This document shows, in pieces, positions 1 to 9,869 of a stretch of DNA of 64,000 nucleotides. The translations under genes and the position numbers were made by a program. Within the stretch, counting starts at the first letter, position 1. The number at the start of each line of letters is the position of its first letter. Source of the stretch: Deinandra increscens subsp. villosa (lineage: Eukaryota; Streptophyta; Magnoliopsida; Asterales; Asteraceae). Under the pieces are notes generated by a model that had not been told where the DNA came from, ran no database searches, and worked only from the letters and a program-made list of their open reading frames with translations. The stretch covers positions 17,366,354 to 17,430,353 of the forward strand of contig JBCNJP010000008.1 in NCBI GenBank assembly GCA_039602395.1, given 5' to 3'.

Positions 1-1338
1 CTGTCGAAGTTGCCGATAGAGTAATTCAACTTCAAGAGGAACTTACCAAGTTGCGTGATGGAAATGGTGAGATTCAAAGTCAAAATAAGATTTTGAAACA
101 GGATGTTATTTACTATAAGAAACGGGTAGAGAAAGTTACTGAAGAAGTTCTGGAAGAGTGTCGCTTGAGACAGTGTCATATCAGTGATTATAACAAATTT
201 TTCGACAAGTACATTGCTTCACAGAAAGAGTTATCGGAAGCTAATATGAAAATATCTGAACAAAAGATTGAGATGTTTGATTTGCAGCGAAGATTGAAAA
301 ATTGCAACCATTCACCGACTTTTCTGAATTATATGTATAAACTGGAAAAGAGTGAGAAAGATGGTCAAGATGAATGTCTTCATCAAGTTCCTGCTCCAGT
401 GGACATTGAAATGTCTGTTCCAGCTACATCATCTGGTGTTGAACAACATGATTATTCAAAGTTTGCTGATACCAGTTCAGGAAAGAAAACAAAGTTCAAA
501 TCAAAGAAAAATAAAAAGGAGGTTGATTACCGCAAAGGGTTGAAGTTTGATTCCAAATCTACTTTTCTTGAGAAAGAACAGGTGTTTAATGGAAATCCAG
601 AAAAAGTAACGGTGCCCAAGTTTTCTGATATTGTGATAGATGATTCATTGATTTCTGGAAAGAATGACCTGAAAGGTATCAAGTCTGAATTTACAAAGCT
701 TGCCAAACAAGGTCATGAGATACCGACTTCTGTTCAAGATAAGTTTAAACAGAAAAATGGAGGTTTGGGATTTAAAGGAACAGAAATGCCGACTAAGGAT
801 TTCAACAAAAAGGACTTCAAAGTGAAAAAGATAAAGAAGCAGAGGGTGTTTTCAGATAAGAAGACACAATGTTGGAAGCAAAAAATATTTTCACCAGGTG
901 AAAAGCTTTCTTCTGCAGAGTCTTCTTGTTATCTGATGCTACACCACAAGGCGATAACAATTCAGATTCATTTTATTCTGCTAATTCTAACAGGTTTTCT
1001 CGTCTAGATAAATTCTTTATGATTCTCCAAAATGTTTTCCAAAATTTCATAAACCAAAGAAATTTCAACCTGTGTTTTCAAAAGTTTATGATGAATGTCT
1101 GACTGATCAGTTTGGAAAACAGATTTCTATTAATTCAACAGGTAAAAGACTTTGTTTTATTTGTCGTAAGAAAAGTCATTATGCAAATAATTGTCCTACG
1201 ACAGCTAACAATTCATCGTTGGGGATGAGGGTCGGGGTCTTAAGAACTTACTATTTTCCAGTGTTTGCAGGTATTTCAGGAAGACCTGTTAGTAATCGTG
1301 AAGTTGCTGACAGTGAGATACTTGTGTTTTTAAGTTAA
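1..1338 (+). pseudogene. Retrotransposon gag with zinc knuckle, decayed
   Basis: The reading frame at 1-1007 encodes a coiled-coil-rich, Lys/Glu-rich Gag middle region. The frame at 1072-1338 carries a CX2CX4HX4C zinc knuckle around 1153-1194. In that knuckle the usual Gly before His is Ser, unlike the right-arm copy. A roughly 25 bp deletion near 1018 and a 244 bp deletion near 1216 break the frame and remove sequence still present at 52780-53024. The A-run frameshift present in the right copy near 53748 is absent here, so the two copies have decayed differently. Confidence 0.8.
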
Positions 1339-1845
1339 AATGCATCGTTCCTATTTTTGAAACACAGATTTTTACAAAAATCATTTTCAAAATGTGTCAA
1401 GTGTTGATCGATCATTTTCATTTTTCTTGTTATTCATTTTCTTTCGTTCTTATCTTTAGGGGGAGAAAATTTGAAAAAATCAAAAAATAGTATTTGTTTG
1501 AATTTTAGGGGGAGAAATGGAAAATATAAAAAAATGAATGATGAAAACATTGAGAATTTGAAACAACAGAAGCGAGAAATGATAGTACATCAGCATATAC
1601 GTTATCTGCCATGAATAGAGTAAGTCTAAAGGTTGTAGGTTCTTGTATGATCTATGAATGTGCATGACTAATCTGATATCTGCAAGTAAGATATAAATAT
1701 AAAGCTTGTCTGATAATCTTTGGTTGTTTGCTTCTTGATGAATGCGATGTGATGATTCTGAAACAAAAATAGAATAAAGAGATATCTTGATGAATGCATG
1801 TTTTTCATTTTGAAAGATTTAAACTTGTTTGATTTTCTTTATTTT

Positions 1846-2085
1846 GTCAAACGATCGGACTTTCTCTGCGTATCGAAAGATCGACCTGATTGTTGTTCGT
1901 TTGACGTTCTACTTTATTTTAATCGGTGTTTCGTATAATCCATCGGACTTTCTCTGCGCGTTCGGAAGAACCGACCTGATTGTTGTTGGATTATACAATT
2001 TCAACTTGTTTTGCTATCTTATTTTCTCAAATACTTGGGCTTTCTCTGCGTGTCGAAAGACCGACCTGATTGCTAGGTATTTGAG
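1846..2085 (+). other. Array of three tandem covarying stem-loop modules (candidate structured RNA)
   Basis: Module 1 (1846-1905) is closed by GTCAAACGA / TCGTTTGAC. Module 2 (1933-1996) is closed by GTATAATCCA / TGGATTATAC. Module 3 (2026-2085) is closed by CTCAAATAC / GTATTTGAG. The three stems share no sequence, yet each is perfectly complementary. Each encloses a 42-44 nt core with conserved CTTTCTCTGCG on the 5' side and CGACCTGATTG on the 3' side. Between these lies a small inner hairpin: ATC-GAAA-GAT, GTTC-GGAA-GAAC and GTC-GAAA-GAC. Those are GNRA-type tetraloops, again on covarying stems. The array lies in the noncoding region between gag and the 3' LTR. Its function is unknown; packaging, dimerisation or protein binding are possible. 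Confidence 0.75.
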
Positions 2086-2442
2086 GTTCTGCTTTATTTT
2101 TGCATGACTCATCAAGGATGTTTAAATCTCGAATAAAAGTTACTTCTATATGATAAAAATGATGATTTGCTAGTATTTCTGATAGGGTAGAGGCCGAGTT
2201 ATCAGTGCATGATAAAATTTACCTCAAGCATATCTGAAAACGATAAATATGATTGGTGCAACTGAAATAAACAATCCATGTTGTATTTGCGATTATCTTG
2301 GCTTGCATGCTGATTAAGACCAAAATTGAAATGTGTTAGATGCGTTATGTCTGATATGATCTTGCGTCGTGATTTTTCTCACAAAATACCAAAAATAGAG
2401 TTTGTTTCTGCATTGCATTTACATTTCATTTCCGAAAAGTAC

Positions 2443-2540
2443 AAAAAGATTTTTGGTGTGTTTTAGCATAAGTTTGAAAAATCAAAAAGATTTTAGGTTT
2501 GTTTTTTATATAATTTTTCTAAAAGCCAAAAAGATTTTAC
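2443..2540 (+). repeat. Three short A-rich repeats in retrotransposon 3' region
   Basis: The string AAAAAGATTTT recurs at about 2443, 2484 and 2528, each time next to a T-rich stretch (TTGGTGTG, AGGTTTG and similar). It is a short imperfect tandem repeat, also present in the right-arm copy. Confidence 0.5.
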
Positions 2541-2812
2541 TTCTTATTTGTTTTCGATTGATCGACACAAGATACGAAAAACATTTTCACAATTCATATC
2601 TTGGATTCTCGAAGAGAAGTTTTGCACCAAGATTATTTATGTTGGCCAGGTACGCAAAGGAAAGAGTTCATCACAACTTCAAGTCTTCTGAAGCTGTTGA
2701 TAAAGATGAAAGAAACTGTTCATCGTCAAGTATTCAAAGACCAAGCTACCATCAAGTTGAGGGGGAGTTTGTTCAGAGAATATGTTTTAACTGGCGAACA
2801 GATACTGCACAT

Positions 2813-2826
2813 GACGAGGGGGAGTT
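2813..2826 (+). other. Polypurine tract for plus-strand priming
   Basis: A purine-rich run (GACGAGGGGGAGTT) directly precedes the 3' LTR start TGTTGATAC. A second similar run (TTGAGGGGGAGTTTG) occurs about 60 bp upstream, near 2756-2771. Both are preserved in the right arm. Confidence 0.75.
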
Positions 2827-3185
2827 TGTTGATACATAATATGTGCGTCATGTGAAGTATCTGAACTAGACGATGTGAAGATTCAAGACAAGTTCATGCT
2901 GCCGGCCGAACTAGGTCCGAACCTGAGGTTCGGACCCGCTGAACTTGGAGTTCGGACGGAGATCGGAGTAGACGTATATATATAGGAACTTGTACTTTGA
3001 ATGTCAAGACGAGTGAGAGAGACCAGTTCTTAACTATGTGTTTTTGACAGTGTTTCTCTAGAGAGCTTCCAAGAGAGTTTGTAATTGAGTCTATGTTGAT
3101 TTCAATAAAACAAACTATTATTTACGTCTCGTGTTCACTCTACGATCAAGCAAACCTATAGTAAGATCCGTCTTACGGTTTTTCA
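2827..3185 (+). repeat. 3' LTR of gag-only copia-type element (left copy)
   Basis: This 359 bp LTR begins TGTTGATACATAA, ends CGGTTTTTCA, and is followed by the target duplication GTTGT (3186-3190). Inside is a perfect 10 bp inverted repeat GGTCCGAACC / GGTTCGGACC with a 3 nt loop (2914-2936). A TATA-like run follows at 2975-2984, and an AATAAA polyadenylation signal lies at 3104-3109. The order (hairpin, TATA, then poly(A) signal) is what is expected for U3 followed by R. Confidence 0.88.
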
Positions 3186-3329
3186 GTTGTCATGTGAATC
3201 TGAATAATCATTGCGCCCCGACATATTCCGTCGTCGGTTGGGGTGTGACAACCACTATATAATCCTCAAGGGCGTGGTCATGGTCACTAAATGTTTGTAT
3301 TTTCTATTGTTGTTATTTTAATGTATGAC

Positions 3330-3690
3330 TAAAAAATTAAATGTTTTTTAATATTAATTTATTGTTGTTATTTAGTGTTTGTATTATTAGTAATAAATAA
3401 ATACTTAATAAATAAATAATTAATAAATAAATAATTAATAAAAAAATAATTAGTAAATAATTATTAAATAAATTTGACATTTCAAAATTTATAGCCGTTA
3501 TATATTACCGTTTGAAATGATGAATATAGTCGTTGGTTGGGACACGTTTATTTTCTATCAATAAATAAATAATTAATAAGTTAATAAGTAAAAAATATAG
3601 CCGTTTAATTAGTAAGTAATTAATTAATAAATAAATAAGTAATAAATAAATAATTATGAAATAAAAAATTAATAAATAATGTTAATATAG
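3330..3690. repeat. AT-rich low-complexity TAATAAATAAAT tract
   Basis: A long run of variations on TAATAAATAAAT, interrupted by two similar phrases containing TATAGCCGTT. It lies immediately upstream of the proline-rich ORF and is repeated in reverse at about 50290-50690. It may be promoter-proximal sequence of the MULE cargo; no coding potential is visible. Confidence 0.7.
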
Positions 3691-3795
3691 CCATTGGGAC
3701 ATTTCACTTATAAATAGAGTGTAAACACCTACATTTTAGTTCACAAACCAGAGTCAATCTATTTGAAACACTCGAACAATTCCATAAGTTTTCCG

Positions 3796-4197
3796 ATGTC
3801 AACACCTTCGAGAGACTCAGTCGAATACCATGGAACTAGGCCGACACGCTACAACCATTTACGACGTCGGGAACCCTAACCTCTACCTCCACAGCAAGGT
3901 ATTCTGGTTCCGGCTCCACCGCCACCTGTTTTTTATCGTCAACCTCCACATCCGCCTCCAACTCCATTACCTGTTTTTCTACCTCCACGGGTTGTTCTAC
4001 CTCCACCTTATTGGTTGCTTGAAAACCCAGAACAACAGCCACTGGAGGAAGAAGAAGAAGAAAGATACTTGGAGGATGAAGCTGCGCTTCGTGAACTATG
4101 GGAGGAGGAACAACTAGTAAGGACACCCCGAAGAACTCCGTTGGGACCATTTGAATCTGATTCCGAATACGATTCAGATTGTCTGTGGGAGTATTAG
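3796..4197 (+). pseudogene. Proline-rich then acidic ORF of unknown function, interrupted by a stop
   Basis: From the ATG at 3796 the frame encodes about 27 residues and then meets TAA at the end of the phrase GGGAACCCTAA. The same frame continues through a Pro/Val-rich segment (repeated P-P and L-P-P) and a run of six Glu. It then passes through an acidic tail with SDSEYDSD and ends at 4197. The right-arm copy (49796-50197, - strand) has the same stop, so the lesion predates the duplication unless it is removed by splicing. I do not recognise the family. Confidence 0.5.
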
Positions 4198-4664
4198 ATT
4201 TGAGTAACTATGTTTAATTAAATTAGGTGGTATTTGTGGTGTTTATTTAATAAATTAACTAGGTAGCTTTTATGTTTAATATTAAGGTTTAAATATTATG
4301 TTTAATATTATGTTTAAATATTAACTAGGTAGTATTCATGTTTAAATATTTAAGTTTAAATATTAAGTTTAATTATTATAGCCATTAGAAATATTATGTT
4401 TAATAAATATTATATATTTTCTTTATGGTGTATCATTTGATCAACCTGTAAAAGAAAACGTATACCTACAAAAACAGGCTGGAAAAAGCAACCTGCAAAA
4501 ACAGGATAGAAAAAGCACTCTGTAAAATTTTGGCTTCATTCAAACAGTCTGGAAAAACAGGCTGGAAAATCGCATGCTGAATATTACTTTATTGACCATA
4601 ACTCTCATTACTTCCTAAAAATACCTCTTGAAGATTCACCATCTTCCATCACCACTCATCAACC

Positions 4665-5847
4665 TTGATCATCTTCAAAAATACAATGTCAAACAAAAAA
4701 GGCAAATATTTGGCTTATCAAGAATACCATTCACAACCAACTAATAAAACTACTAGCCGGGTTCCTATGAAATGGAGACGTATGAGTTTAAAACATTCTG
4801 CGTCTTCATCGTCTGCAAAGAAAGCCGATGTTGAAGTTATCCCAGAGACTATGACGGAAAATACAACTGAAGCTGTGTCGGAAGCTATCCTTGAAGATGT
4901 GGTTGATATTTCGACGGAGGATGTCCTGGAGGGTATGCCGGAAGTTGTGACGGAGGGGGTCGACAGCAGTTGGTATGCTAATGCTATTGAGTTCTACAAC
5001 AATGGGGATGCTATATGTTGCTTCTCCCGTTATTTGGACTTGAACCCCCTTGACAAACATTTTTAGGGGACCCTTTTGGGATACGAGTCTGATGGGCGTC
5101 TTTCAACATTGGTAATTTAATTTTTGTTTTTTCATGTTTATTCTCTCTCATGTTTAACCTTGCTCACAATTGGTTGTTATATAATAATATTTAAAATTAC
5201 AGCATATTAAAGGCTGGGTCAAGTGAATGATGGAATGTAGACTTGACCAAGTAAGGAGGAACGGGTCCTTGGGGCTTGAATGGACCATTCTACCACCACA
5301 GTTTCGTAACGGTATATTAGATGTAAACACCAAGCATGGTGCCATGTATGCTAACGGAAGTAATGAATTATATCCTCCATTCTGGGAGGTCCAGTATGTT
5401 TATTTTCCGTTATATGTTACAGCAATTGATGAGTGGTTTCTTGCTCGTATCGACTTGTATACGATGGAGATGGTTCAATATTAGACCAACCATGGATATT
5501 CAAATGAATATAGCAAGTTGATTCATTCGTCAATATTATATACATTTCAGTTAGGTTTCCAGTGGTTGTTGGAGGAGATACATTACTAGAATCATTATAA
5601 GGGACCACGTCTGCGTTCTGAAAACAAAAATCTTAACGTGCATGTTGCTAATGAAGAGTATCTTCCTCAGGGCGGTGTTGAACTCGGGGGGGGGGGGGGT
5701 GATTCAGGAGTTCTAATGTGTTTGTTAATGCATAATCTGGTTCCCAATAAAACTGTTAATATGCAGGGAGATTTTAAAGAGAGGTGCCTGCGATTTCGAC
5801 GACACATGGCAGATAGAATTGACCAGGGTCGCTTCTTACCTGGTTAG
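4665..5847 (+). pseudogene. Ulp1-like (C48 peptidase) module 1, degenerate
   Basis: The first exon-like part (4665 or 4686 to about 5111) has a low-complexity acidic N-terminus. It is followed by the phrase NAIEFYNNGDAICCF and a TAG (5064-5066) where the sister module has Trp, then a GT donor-like site. The second part (about 5200-5845) contains LEWTILPPQF, VYFPLYVTAIDEWFLARIDL and a terminal DSGVLMCLLM. These correspond to the strand carrying the catalytic His-Trp and the Asp-Cys-Gly nucleophile turn of Ulp1 proteases. Here they read Glu-Trp and Asp-Ser-Gly, so both catalytic residues are gone. Several in-frame stops are present. A 10-base G homopolymer lies near 5689. Confidence 0.6.
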
Positions 5848-5969
5848 TTGATTTAATTATAATACGTTATAATTTAATATAAAGGTGGATGGCAAAAATA
5901 ATTTAACCTCTTTTGGTTTGATCGATAGAAAACGCTTCGAGAAACCAACAAACGAAAATAATTGTTTTC

Positions 5970-6826
5970 ATGTTAGCAGATGAAATTACATCTTACCTTT
6001 GGTCCCCAAATGCCTTTGAGTTCTACTTCAATGGTGATGCAACATACTGTCAATTGATTCTGCTAGAGAAACAAAAACTTAACAAGCGTTTTTGGGGATC
6101 TCTCTTGGGTTATGAAAACGATGGCCGTCTATTCAAAACGGTAAGAATAATATAATATTTAGTTTCCCCTAGTATATGTTATTCCAGATTATTTGATTAT
6201 ATTTTATTGTATGAACATCATGTTACAGGATGGGTTAGACGAATGATGCGCATGTGACTTAAAAAGATAGCAAAAAGGTGTACGGCGGGGCTCAACTGGA
6301 CAATCTTACCACCAAGCTTTCCAGCTGAATTATCCGTTCATAAATGGGAGGACATGCCGGTGACATATGCTAATGGAAAAGACGAACTTTAACCTCCATT
6401 TTGGGAGGTTCGATATGTTTATTTCCCATTACATATCGATTCCATTGATGATTGGTACTTATCTGAATCAACCTAGTTACAATGGAGATGGTTTAGTATT
6501 GGACTAACCACATATACCGTGAGATGTATCAAGAACTGGTGTACACCAAATTCATAGCACCCATTCCATTTCATATGGATAATTTGTTGCATCGAGTTAG
6601 TTACTGGTATAAAAGGTACTCTGATCCCCTAGTTAGAAAGGCAAATGAAAAGCAACTAACACACGTTTGTGAAGAGTATTTGCCTAAGGATGGTGGTGAC
6701 CTCGGTGATGAATCGGGAGTTTTTGTCTGTTTGTTAATGCAAATGCTAGTGCAGGGGAATAAATTAGTCATGGATAATGAATTCAAATCCATGTGTGGGA
6801 GGTACCGTAAATACGTGGTGGATTAG
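5970..6826 (+). pseudogene. Ulp1-like (C48 peptidase) module 2, degenerate tandem copy
   Basis: This repeats the order of module 1. NAFEFYFNGDATYC and a GSLLGYENDGRLFKT phrase end at a GTAAGA donor-like site (about 6141). WTILPPSF and VYFPLHIDSIDDWYL follow, and the C-terminal part is DESGVFVCLLM. His-Trp is replaced by Asp-Trp and the Cys nucleophile position by Ser, in parallel with module 1. Multiple stops interrupt 6230-6500; the last ORF (6524-6826) is open. The unit arose by tandem duplication before the arm duplication, because both arms have both modules. Confidence 0.6.
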
Positions 6827-6870
6827 TTTTATTAGTATCGTTATCAAAACTAATTTACTCAACTTTGTTG

Positions 6871-7623
6871 TTTTTGAAAATCTTAATGTTTGTCTGTTTT
6901 GTAGTTGTTGTATAACAACAATCGTATCTCCGTTTAGCATGTATGATATATGAATGAAAATCTTGTTATAAGTACTATGTTTCATGTTTTAAATATAAAA
7001 ACTAAATATGATATATAATGGGTGAAAACGACTCGTTAAGATGGCCATATAAACCTAAAAATGTTGAAAATCTTGTTGTTTGGCTGTTTTGTACCTCTTG
7101 TATATTATCACTCGTACCTCCGTTTAGCATGTATGATACATGAATGAAAAGGTTTTTATAAATACTATGTTTCATGTTTGAAATATAAAAACTAAATATG
7201 ATGTATAATGGGTGAAAACGACACGTTAAGATGGTCATTTAAACCTAAAAATGTTGAAAAACTTGTTGTTTGACTGTTTTTATACCTCTTGTGTATTATC
7301 ACTCGTACATCCGTTCAGCATGTATGATATATGAATGAAAATCTTGTTATAAGTACTATGTTTCATGTTTGAAATATAAACACTAAATACGATGTATAAT
7401 GGGTGAAAATGACACGTTAAGATGGCCATTTAAACCTAAAAATGTTGAAAATTTTGTTGTTTAGCTATTTTGTACCTCTTGTATATTATCACTCGTACCT
7501 CCGTTTAGCATGTATGATATATGAATGAAAAGCTTGTTATAAGTACTATGTTTCATGTTTGAAATATAAAAACTAAATATGATGTATAATAGGTGAACAC
7601 GAGACGTTAAGATGGCCATTTGT
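6871..7623 (+). repeat. Tandem array of four ~190 bp units
   Basis: Units begin with ATGTTGAAAA or a variant at about 6871, 7061, 7251 and 7442. Each contains CACTCGTACCTCCGTTTAGC, ATGTATGATA(T/C)ATGAATG and TGGGTGAAAACGACACG(T) with few differences. The array lies between the convergent Ulp1-like and transposase genes, that is at their 3' ends. It recurs in reverse at 46380-47130. Confidence 0.88.
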
Positions 7624-7647
7624 CATAAATAGATTTCATATGAATGA

Positions 7648-9479
7648 TTAACTGATTAACTCGATCATACATATTAAGCACATAGTAATTATAAAGTAAT
7701 AACGCTCGTTGGGACACCTAAGGATGTTGTGCCCGGGAAGCCTACAAATCGAACATTTTCTAGGACCGGCTTCTTCGGGGTGGTGAGCATCCATCTCATT
7801 GTGAAACCTTGTTGATCTCTTTCTTCCCCTAGATTTAATCAACTTATCGGGGTTTGCTCTAATGCTCCAAGTGGGATCATTCCATGTATCTGGGTGTGCA
7901 AGTGGAAAAAAATCACTCTGGTATTGTTGGCGATAAGTTGCAGTCTTATGCGTCTTATGGATAATTTTAGACACATCGACACCTTCACCTCTGTAATTAC
8001 ACACTGCAATTGCATGTGAACATGGAAGTCTTTGTGTTTGCCACTTAAAGCAATTGCATGTTTTTTGCCTGTATGCAACTCTGTAATCGTTGCCACCGTC
8101 ATCGTTTGGGTGCACCTTTGACGTGACCCTATAAGTACCAAGATCAAGGTTAAACTCGGTCACAGTGTGCTCCCTAGCCTTCACACTGCTCATCAAGAAA
8201 GAGCCCCAGATACGAGGGGGGCAAGTGATTACTGCAACAAACAACTATCTGTTTGTGCTTTCGAAAGTGGTTGACTGTCTTGTCAAAGGTGTATTGAATA
8301 ATAGCTTTTATTGGTAGCAACCGACCACCCCTTAAGGCGTTGTTCATGCTCTCAGAGATGTTGGTTGTGAGGTTACCCCAACGGCGGTGCCCATCGTCAT
8401 GATACAAAGTCCACTTGTCTAAACCAATTTTATAAAGGTAGTTCCAAGCTTCTGGATTCTTACTTTTTCATCTCTCTCACCAAAATCCGATACTTTCTCG
8501 GCTGTGACGTGGAGCCAATTCCCCAGCATAGCCGCTTAAGTTCAACTGACTTGAACTTAGACATAAAGTTGCTACGAATGTGACGTAGGCAATAACGATG
8601 ATATGCATTTGGCTCCCTCCATCCTTCAAGGTTATTCATAGCATTTATAATGCCCTTATGTCTGTCTCAAATTACACAACGATTGCGTACGCTACAGGAA
8701 GTATGTACCCATTGGCATCCTTCGAAACAACAATAAGCATTTTTCCCTTATAAGAACCCTTCAGATGTGTGCCATCAATACTTATAACTGATCTACATCG
8801 ACTAAATGCTTCTATAGATGGCCCAAACGCCCAAAATACATACTTAAATACAAATGAACTAGATGACCCATCGGCTTGATGATGCCATTCAACAACAGTA
8901 CGCGGATTTGCCCGTTTCAGTGCATTGATACACTTAGGCAGCTCTTGGAAGTTGGACTCCCAATTGCCATAGATATTATCAATTGCTTTTTTTGCGAGCT
9001 CTCCAGGCCTTGATATAAGTAACATCAACACTCAGTGTCTCCTTACAATAAGCCTGAATCTTCTTAACAGGATATGTAATATCAGCAACAATTGCATGGT
9101 GTATGTACGCTGCTAAAGTCTTTGCTGTAAGACTGGTATTGTTGTTACGAATGGCTGACCCGTAACAGTTGTGTCCACCAACCCATTTAACAATCCTACA
9201 CAAACTTGAACTTGAATTTCCCTGCCTTGTTACAGAGACCATCCAGTTACATGGTTGAGTGTTTGGGGTAGCACTCACATAGTCATGAGCATTTGTCTTG
9301 CATATTGCTTTGAATCTCTCACGTCTGCTTTCTTCAACATAGATCTCTTTACCATTTTTTAATGTTCCATTGGTGAACAGCATAATTAGCATCCTTCTTC
9401 GATTTAAAATACATACCTGCTCGAATATCATTTGTTTGTTCGTTCCAAAAGAGTATGTACTCCTCCTCTTGAAAATCAT
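7648..9479 (-). pseudogene. MuDR-type MULE transposase, frameshifted
   Basis: In minus-strand order, 9479-8979 encodes an N-terminal DNA-binding region with C...H-N-C features. Segment 9031-8672 holds the MULE transposase domain with the first catalytic Asp in SIDGTHLKGSYKG. Segment 8407-8174 matches the NISESMNN region of the family. Segment 8244-7648 has a SWIM zinc finger (CxCx9CxH) and a C-terminal CX2CX4HX4C knuckle. Stops and frame changes at about 8667, 8420-8470 and 8200 separate the parts, so no intact protein is made. The C-terminal two thirds recur on the + strand at 44965-46347. Confidence 0.85.
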
Positions 9480-9767
9480 GATCTTCTAGTTCTTGTAACA
9501 CCAAACTGTCGAAGTGTCAATATCTTGATTCACTGATACTTGTGATAGCCTTTCATTAACTCCAACTTGAACCTGGTACCAAGGCGAATTTCGCACTTAA
9601 AAAGTGCGAAAATCCTATTTCTAAAAAAGAAAAAAAAAGGAATTGAACCCCCATTTTTGACAAATTTTTAGCTAAAATACCCACTTATGAAAAAAATTCC
9701 TATATCACGGTGTGCTGCTGATGAATGGCCATACAACGGAGAGATTCGTGATTTCGCATCTTAAAAA

Positions 9768-9799
9768 GGCGCCAAAATTATCCAAGGGAGCGCCCAAAA
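9768..9799. promoter_or_regulatory. E2F-like sites upstream of MSH7
   Basis: GGCGCCAAAA at 9768-9777 reads TTTTGGCGCC in reverse, an exact match to the E2F consensus TTTSSCGC. GCGCCCAAAA at 9790-9799 is a near match. They lie 93 and 71 bp upstream of the MSH7 start codon. Replication-linked expression through E2F is known for plant mismatch-repair genes; the role here is inferred. Confidence 0.6.
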
Positions 9800-9869
9800 T
9801 TCTCCTCCTAAAAGCTTCCGTTTCTAGCTTTCTCATCCTGAAATTTTCTCTCTTTCGTACGATTGAATT

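Larger units (their letters stand above)
1..3185 (+). mobile_element. Gag-only copia-type LTR retrotransposon, left copy (5' part outside window)
   Basis: This is the left-arm copy of the element seen whole at 50808-55811. Visible in order are the 3' two thirds of gag, a long noncoding stretch (about 1340-2812), a polypurine tract at 2813-2826 and the 3' LTR at 2827-3185. The target-site copy GTTGT follows at 3186-3190. No protease, integrase, reverse transcriptase or RNase H is present between gag and the LTR. That fits the terminal-repeat retrotransposons with GAG domain (TR-GAG) class, which depend on autonomous relatives for mobility. Confidence 0.85.
1..9031. repeat. Left arm of a ~9 kb inverted duplication
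   Basis: This segment reads in reverse complement at 44965-54267. The inner end (around 9005-9031) matches the first bases after the scaffold gap at 44965. The outer end (position 1) matches around 54267. The sum of paired coordinates is about 53996 at the inner end and 54268 at the outer end. The difference is explained mostly by two deletions in the left copy, of about 25 bp near 1018 and 244 bp near 1216. Scattered substitutions show the arms are not an exact duplicate. The arm continues to the left of the window, and its inner limit is hidden by the gap in the other arm. Confidence 0.93.
3191..9600. mobile_element. Decayed MULE (Mutator-like element) carrying Ulp1-like modules, left copy
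   Basis: Between the retrotransposon LTR and MSH7 lies a decayed unit. It holds an AT-rich stretch, a proline-rich/acidic ORF, two tandem Ulp1 (C48 peptidase)-like modules on the + strand, a 4 x 190 bp repeat and a MuDR-family transposase on the - strand. Linkage of Ulp1-like genes to MULE transposase is the hallmark of Kaonashi-type (KI-)MULEs in plants. I could not find convincing terminal inverted repeats or target duplications, so the limits given are approximate. Confidence 0.65.

Noticed and set aside
1855..1896. Hammerhead-type self-cleaving ribozyme in the stem-loop modules (CTGAT and GAAA strings present)
   Set aside because: The core has CTGATTG rather than CTGANGA. GAAA is a hairpin loop, not a strand between stems II and III. 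No UH cleavage site is in the right position.
3836..4150. Minus-strand Val/Glu-rich ORF opposite the proline-rich ORF
   Set aside because: An antisense mirror of CCTCCA repeats; the plus-strand frame has the better start and a plausible acidic tail.
6871..7623. CRISPR-like or centromeric satellite array
   Set aside because: Four 190 bp units without spacers, inside a plant MULE. There are too few units for a satellite and nothing prokaryotic is present.
3191..9600. Terminal inverted repeats for the MULE
   Set aside because: I compared the sequence near 3191-3300 with that near 9480-9700 and found no convincing match, so boundaries are left approximate. The short hairpin TTTCGCACTT/AAGTGCGAAA near 9590 is local only.
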